From the NCBI GenBank assembly GCA_010279815.1, contig QEOQ01000385.1, forward strand, positions 3,337 to 18,620: a stretch of 15,284 bases of DNA. Direction: 5' to 3'. The position numbers and the translations under genes are program-made. The notes beneath the pieces are model-generated. The model had not been told where the DNA came from, searched no databases, and was given only the letters and a program-made list of their open reading frames with translations. This document shows positions 1 through 8,614 of this stretch, piece after piece (the stretch's first letter is position 1; each line of letters starts with the position of its first letter). The stretch is from Brachionus plicatilis. Taxonomy: Eukaryota; Rotifera; Eurotatoria; Ploima; Brachionidae.

Positions 1-14
1 TTTTTTCGGAGAAA

Positions 15-452
15 ATGTCAGATGATGCAACATGGAATTTGAGAAAACACTCGAGAAAATAAAACAAGAGTCTGTTTCAGAGACGAAAGAGACTAATGAT
101 GTAATTCAGATTTTTGTGGCGACAAAAAAATGCGTGGCAACAAAATAAAAGCAATCAGAGATGCAAAGACTGAAAAAAGAAAAAAGAAAATGAAAAAAAC
201 GAAAACAATAAATGAAAAGTTTAATTTAAAAAAGTTAAAGGCTAAGATAAAGAAAATAACAACGAACCAATTGTGAGTAATAAATTTGACAAAAACTACA
301 AAAATGAAAATCTCGAATCAGATATTGAAAACGCAAAGGACGATGGGTGTAGTGAGCCTAAAAGATGTAAGAGAAACAAAAATTCGGACTTAAAAGCGAA
401 TCGACAAATTTTGGATGAATTACAAGGCATTAACAAGAAAAAAGGACGCTAA
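15..452 (+). pseudogene. Frameshifted remains of a small lysine-rich (nuclear-type) protein gene
   Basis: Three protein-like frames follow one another with short overlaps: 32-148 (starts MEFEKTLEKIKQ), 130-276 (starts MRGNKIKAIRDAK, very K/R-rich) and 264-452 (starts EPIVSNKFDK, ends LQGINKKKGR then TAA). A fourth short frame from ATG 15 (MSDDATWNLRKH) may be the original start. Each frame stops just after the next one opens, which is what successive single-base shifts in one gene would give. The joined composition is strongly charged: acidic first, then a lysine/arginine block, then a mixed tail. That is typical of nuclear or nucleolar low-complexity proteins, but I do not recognise a family. 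Unspliced introns are an alternative (a GTGAGT lies at about 272), but the simple splices I tried led to stops. The left window edge may also cut a longer gene. Confidence 0.4.
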
Positions 453-709
453 CAGTTAACGATTACATTTAAATGGGGTTGATTATAAAAAACTTTTTTC
501 TTTCTCTCTTAATCAAAAAAAATATTAGAAATAATAATATTTAATTTTTAATATACAATCAAGTGAAAATTGGTGTGTTTTTTCAAATAAAAATTAATAC
601 TGACTTTTTTTAAAATGTTTTTTTTTTTCTAATGAATAATATAAAAATAAAGAAAATTTTTTTAAAAATATAATGAATTTTTATAAATTTTTAAAGCAAA
701 ATGGTCTGA

Positions 710-985
710 AAAACAAAATTTTGGTTGAAAATAATAATTTTAATGTGATGCGAAATAACTCATTAAATTGAAAATTCTCTTAGGAAGGTTTAGGTTAGGC
801 TAAGTGTGTTTGGGTTTTGTTGTATGATAGATTTGGATTGAAAATTTTCATTTCTACGAATTAAAATATGATTATATTATGGAAATAATTGACAAATTTA
901 AAATTTCAAAAATTAAGTTTTAGTTGAAATAAATATTTTTGATGTGATCGGAAATAACTCATCAAATATCAAATTCTCTCAGGAA
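710..985. repeat. Imperfect direct repeat, two ~78-bp copies about 195 bp apart
   Basis: Positions 710-787 and 904-985 are clearly related. Shared blocks include the run ending TTGAAA, then ATGTGAT followed by GAAATAACTCAT and AAAT, then AAATTCTCT and AGGAA. By eye about three quarters of bases agree. The surrounding 471-1030 interval is A+T-rich with no coding frame that I can support. This duplication is the only structure I see in it. Confidence 0.6.
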
Positions 986-1030
986 TCTGTTGATTTACTT
1001 TGTTTTGATAAAAAGTTTTTTTAAAATTAT

Positions 1031-2034
1031 TTATAAAATAATTTTGCTATCTTCTATTAAGTTTTTTGAAAAGCTTTCTAAAAAGTGAACAATTCTCGAT
1101 TCATCGTATAAATTATTATTCTCTTTTGATGAAATTTCGCTTTCGTTTTGCACTCGGTCAAAACATAATTTCAATTTGGTTACAAGCTTTGTCTGTTAGA
1201 AATTTTCCTAGGTAAAATAGTTGCTAAATTAATTTGGTAACCTTTTTTGGTCACTTCATTATTCCATTGTTCTTTGTTTACTCTTTCCATTGTTAATGTC
1301 TTCAATTGATTTTTTGTTCTCCATAACTCTGAGAAAAGGGAACTATCAATTTGTTTGACTGTGAAATCTTTGTATAATAAAGGACATTTTAATTTGTGTT
1401 TAAAAATATTTTTCGTCTAAGGTTATTTGTAAAAGCAATCATTAAAAAATATATTATGTTCAATGAAGATAAAAAAATTATCAATTCCAAATCAGCATTC
1501 ATATAATGGGATTAAAATGTTTTTTACAATATGGATGGTGGAATCATTTGGCCAATAAAGAGAAATATTAGCTTCGAGTTATTCAAAGAATTTAAAGCCA
1601 TTATTTTCAGAAAATTGCCAAATTTATTCTTTTGAATCCAAAATTGGTGTCGAGTGAAAAACAGAATCCGTCAGTTTTATAGATATCTGATTAAATTTAT
1701 AATTAGGCCCAATTAAAAGGATCGATATGTTGCCAAACTGAAAAGAGGAATTTTTTTATTTAGTCGAATCCCTCAGAAAAAAAATTTCGAAAACAACTGA
1801 AAGACTAGTTTGTGTCGGTGAAACAAGTATATTTATTTGATTTGTGTTGTCGATAAATATACAATAATTCCTTATCTCTCTAATTTAACTAGAAAACCTC
1901 ATTAATTGCGCAAAACTTGAAAAAATGTTGGTGTTAACGTTAACTTGCGAAAGACATTTAAAAAGCTGCTCTTCTTTCCGAATTAGAGCAAGTTTATTGC
2001 CAAAGGACTGAATATATTGCTGAAGTCTCTTCAT
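1031..2034 (-). pseudogene. Decayed gene, one long frame with seven in-frame stops and one frameshift
   Basis: Reading the minus strand from ATG at 2034, one frame runs 855 nt to a TAA at 1180-1182. It is protein-like throughout (starts MKRLQQYIQSFGNKLALIRK) and is interrupted by seven stops, at 1885, 1756, 1624, 1579, 1492, 1423 and 1417 (lowest plus-strand base of each codon). It needs no frameshift over that length. A one-base shift near 1180-1195 continues the protein in another frame, open for about 54 codons to TAA 1031 (contains KLCFDRVQNESEISSKE). The reconstructed product would be about 335 residues. The text between stops has ordinary protein composition with many W, C, H, P and Q residues, unlike translated A+T spacer. 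I do not recognise the family. Short introns could explain one or two stops (for example an 18-nt GT...AG around 1885), but not all of them. Confidence 0.6.
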
Positions 2035-2447
2035 TATTTTTAAATTAAATGTTTTTTATTGATAAAAAATTAAAAATGATGGTTTGCTTATAATAACAGA
2101 GGTAAAAATTCAATAATAATTGAAATTGACAATTTTATTTAAAGAAATTAAATAATATTGGCCCGATAATTAGTAATGATGCGCAAAATCATTGATTTCT
2201 GCTAAACTCTGAAAATTTAAAATATTCAAGAAAGCCTTGAAAATATTCGAATTGTATTTTTACTTTTTTTATTTGATTTTAATAAATTAAGAATTTAAAT
2301 TTAATTTTTGTTTTGATATTTTTTTTTTTTTAAATTCGAATACTCGAAAATTTTGGAAAAAATAATTTTGTTCTTTAAGCTTTAAAGAATAATTAATGCT
2401 TTTGTGAAAGTGAATAAAAACACTTTAGTTTATTTAAACTTAATTTT
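2035..2447. other. A+T-rich spacer
   Basis: No supportable coding frame, RNA gene or repeat was seen. It is dominated by A/T homopolymer runs, for example the T run near 2323. It lies upstream of the minus-strand pseudogene and of the shared 5' module at 2448, so it may hold promoter sequence for both, but no specific site can be named. Confidence 0.4.
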
Positions 2448-2655
2448 CAAAGGACTTTACCGGATTTCTATTGAAAAAGTGCCCGTTTTTTTCAAGAGAA
2501 GAATAAATCGAAATCTTGAATATAAGGTGTCATTTAAAAGCCATTTTCGCTAAAAATGTTTCTATTTTGTTCATTATTTGATAAATCTTATTTTGACTTA
2601 CCAAATTGGAAAAAAAACTTAAAAATTCGCCTCAAATCTAGCTTAACTTTTTTTT
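2448..2655 (+). repeat. 5' flank module, copy A (shared with 10377-10178)
   Basis: The segment starts with CAAAGGACTTTACC, identical over 14 bases to the minus strand at 10377, followed by GATTT and TGCCCG at matching spacing. A second matching block, CTCAAATCTAGCTTAACTTT at 2631-2650, pairs with CTCGAATCTAACTTAACTTT starting at 10202 on the minus strand. The distance between the blocks is 183 bp here and 175 bp there. The first block lies 342 bp upstream of the ATG at 2790. In the other copy it lies 330 bp upstream of the ATG at 10047, in the same orientation relative to the gene. It could be a shared promoter or 5' UTR module, or an old dispersed repeat. Confidence 0.5.
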
Positions 2656-2789
2656 GGATATATTCCATAGAACAAAAAAAATCTCGTATGAAAAAATTGC
2701 AATTTTGCTGATCTCATTCAATTTATAAAATAAAAGCTTTTTTAAATGTTCAAAATCATCTTTCTATTTAAAAAATATTTAGCTAAAAA

Positions 2790-3511
2790 ATGGCAATCAG
2801 TTTTCTTGATTATTTTAAGCAAATTAAGGCAAACAACCATAGTGTTTTGTTAGAAACAAGCATTGAGCAATCAACAGCATTAAATGTTAAAGCTTCAACA
2901 ACCAAGCTTATTAACATGACCAAAAATACATTGCATGATACCACAGGCATTAATTTTACCCATCCAAATGTAGATTTGAATTCTTCAAAACCAGTTTTTA
3001 AGACTAATTCAAATGGTTTTGAGAAAATTAATTTTCTTTCTAGCTGTCGTTTCAGTTTTGAGAAAAGCTATTTAAAAACGCAGTTTAATTGCGATTGGTA
3101 CAGTTTTGGTCTAGAAAATATAATAATTATTTGCTTAATGTTTCTAATTCTTTTAACATTGGTTTTGATTTTATGTTTTAAATACTACCGCAAAGTACAA
3201 GACTATCGAGGAAATGTCAATTTTAGAGTAAAAAAATTAATATTTTTAATCAATTTTTAATTTATTTTGTTTTTTAGAATGAGTATGGCATACCGATATA
3301 TAAAAATGCACATAAGGCCTATAAGGATAAACAATTTAAAGTAATTTTTAATTTTATTGAAAAAAAAATTAAATTAAATTAAAAGGCTATTTATAAGGAT
3401 ATTGTAGAGGATTTGCCCATGTTAGAAACGATGAAAAAATCAGGATCAACTTCCACTTTGCGTTGCATTGACCCAAACAATCTCACTACTTTTGACAAAA
3501 ATTTTTTTTAA
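2790..3511 (+). CDS. Single-pass membrane protein, three exons, 208 aa, unknown family
   Basis: The exons are 2790-3227, 3278-3340 and 3386-3511. The introns (50 and 45 nt) start GTAAAA and GTAATT and end TTTTAG and AAAAG. The joined frame is exactly 209 codons including TAA. An in-frame TAA just upstream supports this ATG. Residues 1-109 are polar and S/T/N-rich with three N-glycosylation sequons (NMT about 42, NFT about 55, NSS about 64) and two cysteines (about 86 and 101). A strongly hydrophobic segment at about 110-130 is followed by KYYRK. The remaining ~75 residues are a charged tail including KAYKDKQFK and DIVEDLPMLETMKKSG. There is no classical N-terminal signal peptide, so a signal-anchor topology with an extracellular N-terminus is inferred, unless an upstream exon was missed. 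The upstream region carries the 5' flank module at 2448. I do not recognise the family. Confidence 0.72.
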
Positions 3512-3722
3512 AAATTTTTTTTTAATAGTTCATTTCGCGTCATTTTTTTGTAATTACCGAATTGTAAATATTATTTTTGTTTTTGTAAATACTGTTTATG
3601 GGTTTGTTTAATTTAGTTAAATTGAAGGGAAAAATTAATTAAAAGAGTTAGTTTTTTTGGTTTATTGGTAAATTAAAAATAATAAGTTAAAATAAATCAG
3701 TAAATAAAATCATAATATTTTT

Positions 3723-4375
3723 TTAAAAACAAAAGTAAAAACATGAACTGATTGGATCTTTTAAAGATATCCGACTCTTATTTGACAATATTTTGACAGA
3801 TTGATCCAAGTCATTTACAATATAAAATTTTTTTGTAATATTGTATATACCATAAAAGTGTGCTGAACGCTGAATAGTTGCTGTTAATAATTTAAATTTT
3901 TTTCCATGTATTTCAACTTCTAAAGGCAATTCTCTGAAAAATATATTTAAATTTTTGGATTGGATTAAGATAAAGTTTGGGTTACTATGGAATTCTATTT
4001 CTGTTTTTATCATACTTTTGCATTTATTACATTTTTCTATGAAGCAAGAGTCAATTATTATTTGGTTTTTGACTTTTTCAAAAAAAATTAATTCAGAATT
4101 GTAGCGTACAATTACATTTTTATTTAACGAACATGTTTCACTGCATTTTTGTATTAGTTTGTGCATTTGAAAGCCAGTTATATATTTAATAAAACGTTCA
4201 CCTTCGGAGCCAAAAACAGAAATTGAATTATTCTTCGGTTTTATTTTTAGTCTCATAAAATTGTTAACCCATATTTCACGAACTTTGTCCCAGTTGTTAA
4301 CTTGTACATATCTAATTATGTCTTTCAATTTTTCTGTTAATGCCAATGTTGGTATTTCGGACAAAAAACTTTTGT
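3723..4375 (-). CDS. Transposase C-terminal domain, ubiquitin-specific-protease-like
   Basis: The frame is open from a TAA near 4381 to TAA 3723-3725 and reads VDKSFLSEIPTLALTEKLKD onward. It has no ATG at its start, so it is the continuation of the preceding segment after a shift in the T6 run near 4367. Combined with the end of that segment, it shows LTNTCCIDYFLFSFW (Cys codon at 4421-4423), which resembles the Cys box of USP-type proteases. It also has a CxxC-like pair (CNKCK). A late RSAHFYGIY (His codon at 3858-3860) followed by KKFYIVNDLDQSV resembles the USP His box with its following Asp/Asn. The fold assignment is inference from motif order only. I recall that uncharacterised animal transposon proteins carry a similar NTCTIDY region after a SWIM finger. 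An active protease is not shown. Confidence 0.55.
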
Positions 4376-4956
4376 CAACTTAAAAGCGCACCAAAATGAA
4401 AATAAAAAATAATCAATGCAACAAGTGTTTGTTAATTTGATATCATTTTCTCCAGAGTAATGTATTTTTGCTCCCCATTTTGGTACACGAGTTTTGAATT
4501 GTTCCATAAATAGTATTTCATTATTTTTTTCATTTGATAAGAAAGGATTATTTTCTTCAGTTCTATTATTCTCTTCTAGTTCCTCATTTTTTTCTTCAAT
4601 TGTAGGACTTTTATTTAACTCTTTATTAACCATTCTTCGATTATTTCGTATTCGTTTTGGAACATTTGGTAAATCGTTTTCATCAGTTTCAATAAAAATA
4701 TTCTGGAGAAACTTTGCTTGCGGTTTTAATTCATTAAATTTATCATGTGCAAGATAGCACAGGACTGCTGCAACATGTACACATGTTCCAACAACTCTTT
4801 TTCCAGACATACAATTACAAATATAGCCTTTTAAAATAAATAATTATATTTTTTAAAAAAATAATGATTTTTAAGTCTTTAAAATATACCTTTCATTGAT
4901 TCTAATTTATTTATTAACGGTGTGTATTTAATAAGGATTTTATAATAGATTTTAAA
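4337..4956 (-). CDS. Transposase middle part: SWIM zinc finger and acidic linker
   Basis: The segment from 4956 to 4890 reads KIYYKILIKYTPLINKLE, then splices over a 62-nt intron (4889-4828) into exon 4. Across the junction the protein reads GYICNCMSGKRVVGTCVH, a SWIM zinc finger C-x-C-x9-C-x-H, followed by VAAVLCYLAHDKF. This is the hydrophobic helix that normally follows the motif in these transposases. A linker rich in E, N and K (EEKNEELEENNRTEENN) leads to WGAKIHYSGENDIKLTNTCC. SWIM fingers bind zinc and are associated with MULE-type and DDE_Tnp_4-type transposases, where they are thought to bind DNA or protein. The frame stops at 4337, but the homologous sequence carries on in another frame from about 4364. 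The upstream end is also out of frame with the DDE exons. Confidence 0.7.
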
Positions 4957-6743
4957 TTAAAATGCTTTTTAATTTCAGCTGTATTTTTTTTACAGGTATT
5001 TTTTTAGCTTCACTTCTTTTATGCCTAGATGCGATTTCAAAGGCTATTATTTTAGAATTTTCCGAGTTTTCATCAGCTTTTGAAATATTTTTTAAAAATT
5101 TTTTATGAACTATAAACCCTTTATCATTTTCTACTAGATCTTGATAATAACTTTGGCACTGTTTATATTGAAATGTACCAAATAAAATTTTTTCCATTAT
5201 AACATTAATTGGAAGTTTTGGAAAGTCATTTAATTCAGATAACCGAATCTCTTTAACAAACTTTGTTCCAAACCTATTTTTTAATAAAAAATCGAGTTCA
5301 TTTCTATCTTTCATTGCCTCCCTTTTCATTCCTTTTGCGACAGGAACTGCTTTATCACCATCTGGACAACAAGGTTTGTGAAAAAAATTTATCATTGCGC
5401 AAGCGTTCCTATAGTCTAGAAAGATATGATTTAACTGTGTGTTTCTAATATTATCTAGTGCTTTTAGTCTTTTCAACTTTCCATTTACATATTCAATTAT
5501 GAATCTGCACTTTTAACATTACATTATTAATATTTAAATTTTAATTTGATTATTAAAATATAGCAAACAAACCTTTGTAACAAAACGACTTTTTGTTGTT
5601 TGTTCAACAGTCAACTGTCTCTCATCTTTATTGCCATCAGAATTTATTGTTTGTTCGAGTTGCTTGCAAGTAGGAATTAGTGCTTTAAAATTGTAAACTT
5701 CTTCCAATTTTCTATATATATCTCTAAAACCTAAAAATAATGAGAAATAAGAATAATATAAGATATTAGGTAAAAAATAATAATAATTGCAATTTACCTC
5801 TATCCAAGAAAAAAAATGTTTTTTCTGGTTCCAGTATTCTTAAAAGATCTTCGTCTTTCTCTAGAATGTAATCAAGAATTGACGCATCATTTTTATTTGC
5901 TTTAAAAGGTCCGTAACAATCAATTATCCAACCATCTGCACAACAAATTAAAAAGGGCTTTACAAGTGAGTCTTTTTTTTGCCCGCTATACGTATCATAT
6001 TGAACTTGATTATTTGAGCTCTTTTCGCATCTGCAATATGTACCATCAGCAAAAATAGCAAGATGGTCATCTTTTAAATTAAAAAGCTCACGAGTAGTTG
6101 AGTTATTATGGGAAAGAAAAAAGCCTCTTCCTTTTTTTGAACCAAGGTAAAAAGGTACAATATCATTATGGATGGCATTTCTAATTTGCTCAAGATAATG
6201 ACTTATTTGATTTTGTGAAGATTTATTTTTAAACAATAATGACAGCGTTGTCTGATCGATTCCTTTTCTGAGCCAATATCTATAAATAGCTATAAGCTGC
6301 TCTTTTGTGCGACCGATTGTATCGTTTATACTAGTTATATAACTTGAAAATTTTAAAAATTCAGCCTTTTTCCAACCAGTTATTTTAATACAAGTCTTTT
6401 CGGTTAAATTTCTTAGATTGCGAAAATCGTCAAATACTCCTTTTTCTTTTTTGGAAATAGCCTCTAACATTATTAGCATACATCGTTGAGGTTTTATTAA
6501 CTTAACCTTTATTAATTCATAATCTTTGTCCTTAATATGCCAATTTTTATCAAAATGAAACCAGCAACATCTAGCATGATCCTTTATGTAAATTCTATGC
6601 TTAAAATATGCTTCTATTATTGTTTCACGCTTAACTCTTCTTAATGGCCATTTTGGTCTCAAAGCTCGGCAAACAAAACACCTTTCATGATGTGAAATTG
6701 TAGTTTTTATTAGTCCTTTTTTATTTTGATTAGCAGAATCCAT
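4957..6743 (-). CDS. Transposase catalytic part: C2CH zinc finger, HTH and DDE core
   Basis: The exons are 6743-5798, 5730-5573 and 5509 to about 4957. ATG 6743 (MDSANQNKKG) is chosen because upstream in-frame codons lack an ATG. Residues 22-63 hold C-x2-C ... C-x2-H (CFVC and CWFH), a THAP-like C2CH arrangement. Residues about 147-200 hold a helix-turn-helix region (EQLIAIYRYWLRKGI) ending DIVPFYLG, as in helix-turn-helix domains of DDE_Tnp_4 proteins. The catalytic triad is visible: D233 in FADGTY, D314 in LDRGFRD (split by intron 1) and E374 in FIIEYVNGKLK, just after SRFVTK. VKPFLI...DGWIIDCYGPF between them is the expected core strand region. All three acidic residues are intact. The protein should cut and join transposon ends in the nucleus. 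Exon 3 runs out of frame near its end (ATTTAA at 4952), where the SWIM-proximal sequence continues in another frame. Confidence 0.82.
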
Positions 6744-6877
6744 ATTTATCAAATCTGATTAAATCTAAAAAGATCAATTTTTTAAAAGTTTTATTGTAAA
6801 ATTTAACACTTTACACACATTTTAACTGAAAAACACTACAAAAATTCGATTAAACAAAAATTAATACTATTATTTAA

Positions 6878-7319
6878 TCATTTTTTTTTGTTTTTTTTCT
6901 TATTCCTATCGCAAACGCTTTGATATTCTTCTTCCTCTTCATCTTCTTCTTCTTCGGCTTGGATTCGCATTAATTCTTTTTGCACTTGTCTACAATAATG
7001 GGAATATGCTTTAATGCAAGCAATTGCAAAGATTGTAAAATATTTCACGCATGTGAAATAAAATGTAAAATCCTTAATACATATCATGTTAATATCATTT
7101 TTTTTTGATTTTTTAAAACTTCTTTTACCTTAGTAGCTTTGAAAAAATCGATTTCATCTGATTCTTCTAAATAAATATGAAGCTTAAAAAGAATCCATGT
7201 GAAATAGTGCGAATTTTCAAATCGCTCATTTGAAATAACATTATCAGCCTTTTTTTTTCAGTAAAAATCATATTTTCTACTACAGTCATAAGAACATATT
7301 TTTCATTAATATTGTACAT
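6878..7319 (-). pseudogene. Small gene with one frameshift, likely paralogue of the gene at 7364-7738
   Basis: From ATG 7319 the minus strand reads MYNINEKYVLMTVVENMIF and then reaches an A9 run (about 7251-7259). There the protein-like frame shifts to ADNVISNERFENSHYF, open for 40 codons to 7129. A 56-nt intron (7128-7073, GTAAAA...TTAAG) joins in phase to 7072-6878, which encodes DFTFYFTCVKYF, YSHYCRQVQKEL, an E-rich stretch (AEEEEDEEEEEYQ) and a lysine tail. One extra A in the run would restore a single frame of about 129 residues. The order YV...ADN...N...YCR matches the upstream neighbour (HYYVCSP, ADNHTLN, YSDYCRKIKR), so I infer a tandem duplicate. The A9 run could also be a sequencing error. 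Function unknown. Confidence 0.42.
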
Positions 7320-7363
7320 TAAAATAAAGAAATCTCAAAAATTAGAATCTAAAAATCTAAATT

Positions 7364-7738
7364 TTACCTCTTAATTTTTCTACAATAATCTGAATATTTT
7401 TGCTCCGAATTAATCTCGCTTGTATATTCAGAAAGATGTCCAAATATTTTATTTGGATCATTTTTTAGATTGAAAATGATTGGTAGAAAAAGTTCGTAAC
7501 AATTAAGAGTGTGATTATCAGCTATTGAAAACTCTTCAATTTTAAAGCAATCACTTGCAGGCGAACACACATAATAATGAGCTCCTTTAATTAGATGACC
7601 TGGGACATGGTGAAGTGTTGACTTTTTCTGAGAAGCAGCCTCTCTCCTTTGGCGAATGAAGAGAACTGAGCCTTCAGTTTTAATAAATTCGGAAATTAAA
7701 ACAAAAAATTGAAAGATTATCCAAACAAAAAGATACAT
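7364..7738 (-). CDS. Small putative secreted protein, 124 aa
   Basis: A single exon runs from ATG 7738 to TAA 7364. The N-terminus MYLFVWIIFQFFVLISEF is a good signal-peptide candidate (hydrophobic core residues 2-16, then a polar region near 20-24). The mature part has four cysteines (in YVCSPASDC, NCYEL and DYCRK), no further membrane segment, and a dibasic-rich end KIKR. A GT immediately after AG at the end (AAGAG/GTAAAA) could instead be a donor, but in-phase continuation into the downstream DNA runs into stops. I do not recognise the family. The downstream neighbour at 6878-7319 appears to be a degenerate relative. Confidence 0.55.
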   Translation of the reverse strand: MYLFVWIIFQFFVLISEFIKTEGSVLFIRQRREAASQKKSTLHHVPGHLIKGAHYYVCSPASDCFKIEEFSIADNHTLNCYELFLPIIFNLKNDPNKIFGHLSEYTSEINSEQKYSDYCRKIKR

Positions 7739-7804
7739 TTATATTTTTTTAAAAGATTAAAAAACAAAGGAATTTATTAAAGTATTTTGATCCTTTTTTT
7801 AGTA

Positions 7805-8035
7805 TTAAAAATACCCTAAGACAACAAAGTAGTAAATTAATGCTATGAAAGAATACTTTGATAAAAAAACTTTTCTTTTCAAACTCAAAAATAATAAAAA
7901 TAAACTAATAAAATAAGAATCAAATGATCTTATTTTTTTACTTCCAATAAATGAAAATTTTTTGATTAAAAATAATTTAGAAACAAATATATTGATTTCT
8001 TTAAGGTCAAAATGAAAAATATGTTTTTTTACCAT
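7805..8035 (-). CDS. Doubtful small hydrophobic ORF, 76 aa
   Basis: ATG 8035 to TAA encodes a K/F/S/L-rich product with a hydrophobic stretch at about 39-51 (SYFISLFLLFLSL) and another at the C-terminus (ALIYYFVVLGYF). Such composition is common in random A+T-rich DNA, so coding potential is uncertain. In its favour, the start codon and first ~15 codons lie in a segment that is duplicated upstream. In the second copy, ATG 8220 gives MVKNIFFYINLIDISLFF then stop, against MVKKHIFHFDLKEINIFV here. That could reflect duplication of a gene start with its promoter, or simply the DNA repeat. Confidence 0.25.
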   Translation of the reverse strand: MVKKHIFHFDLKEINIFVSKLFLIKKFSFIGSKKIRSFDSYFISLFLLFLSLKRKVFLSKYSFIALIYYFVVLGYF

Positions 8036-8342
8036 TGAAACGATAAAGAATATTTTATTCTAATTGAACACAAAAAAATCAGAAACTATACCAAAATAAC
8101 ACAGTAAAATGAATAATATTCTTTTTCTACACAACTATCGAAAATGTATCGATTTAGGATATTTGTTAAAAAAATAAACTAATATCTATAAGGTTAATGT
8201 AAAAAAATATATTTTTTACCATTAAGGATTAAGAATATTTTATTCTAATTGAACACAGAAAATCAGAAATAATGCCAAAACAACACAGGAAAAAGGAATT
8301 ATATTCTTTCTCTACACAATTTTTGAAAATGTTTCGATTTTT
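8003..8342. repeat. Direct repeat of ~150 bp (187-bp offset) with internal inverted repeats
   Basis: Copy 1 (about 8003-8155) and copy 2 (about 8190-8342) share TTTTACCATT, GAATATTTTATTCTAATTGA, ACACA, ATCAGAAA, CCAAAA, AACACAG, ATATTCTTT, TCTACACAA and TTCGATTT or ATCGATTT in the same order. Inside copy 1, AAAGAATATT (8045-8054) is perfectly inverted at 8115-8124 (AATATTCTTT), about 60 bp apart. In copy 2 the arms are AAGAATAT (8231-8238) and ATATTCTT (8301-8308). The inverted arms are preserved in both copies while the sequence between has diverged slightly. The rest of 8343-8614 is A+T-rich 5' flank of the homeodomain gene. Confidence 0.65.
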
Positions 8343-8614
8343 ATATTCAAAAAAAAAAAATATTATATTCAAGCAGAATTTAAATAAAATTATTAAAAAT
8401 AACATTTTCTAATTATTTACATATTGTTTTTTTGCTATATTTTTTTATCATTTTATGCTTTTTAACTTTATTTGAATTTAAATTTATTTTTAGAGATTAG
8501 AGTTTAGAGAATAAACTTTAAAAACACATTTTTAAAAATCTTTTTAAAAAATTTTTTTTAATAGATTTATTAAAGTTAATAATTCATTTAATTATAGTTT
8601 CATTAGATTCTAAA

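Larger units (their letters stand above)
3723..6743 (-). mobile_element. DDE_Tnp_4 / ISL2EU-like DNA transposon coding region, probably degenerate
   Basis: Five successive exons or frame segments on the minus strand assemble into one large transposase-type protein. The order is C2CH finger, HTH, DDE core, SWIM finger and protease-like C-terminal domain, matching uncharacterised animal proteins of the DDE_Tnp_4 group from memory. The exons are 6743-5798, 5730-5573, 5509 to about 4890, and 4827 onward. The introns are 67, 63 and 62 nt and the first two junctions rejoin in phase. The frame changes without an intron at about 4957-4990 and at about 4362-4375, so the copy looks inactivated or contains homopolymer errors. 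I looked for terminal inverted repeats between 3511-3722 and 6744-6880 and found no convincing pair, so the element ends are unknown. Confidence 0.8.

Noticed and set aside
1750..1780. tRNA-like TTCGAATCCC-type box
   Set aside because: Only GTCGAATCCCTC is present. No A box, stems or anticodon arm in the flanks.
1180..1885. Alternative genetic code with TAA/TAG as Gln
   Set aside because: All intact genes in the window end at TAA, TAG or TGA exactly where their domains end and have no internal stops, so pseudogene decay is simpler.
3512..3722. Possible terminal inverted repeat pairing with 6744-6880
   Set aside because: Only loose similarity (GAATT and T-rich runs) between this flank and the reverse complement of the other. 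Not above what A+T-rich DNA gives.
4494..4757. Plus-strand ORF of 87 codons
   Set aside because: Serine/phenylalanine-rich antisense shadow of the acidic, Asn-rich linker of the transposase on the minus strand.
5263..5448. Plus-strand ORF of 61 codons
   Set aside because: Antisense to the DDE exon 3, which has clear family motifs. No independent support.
7131..7363. Joining the genes at 7364-7738 and 6878-7319 into one spliced gene
   Set aside because: The donor at AG/GTAAAA is phase 2, and no acceptor that I tried opens the ADN frame. Treated as two tandem genes.
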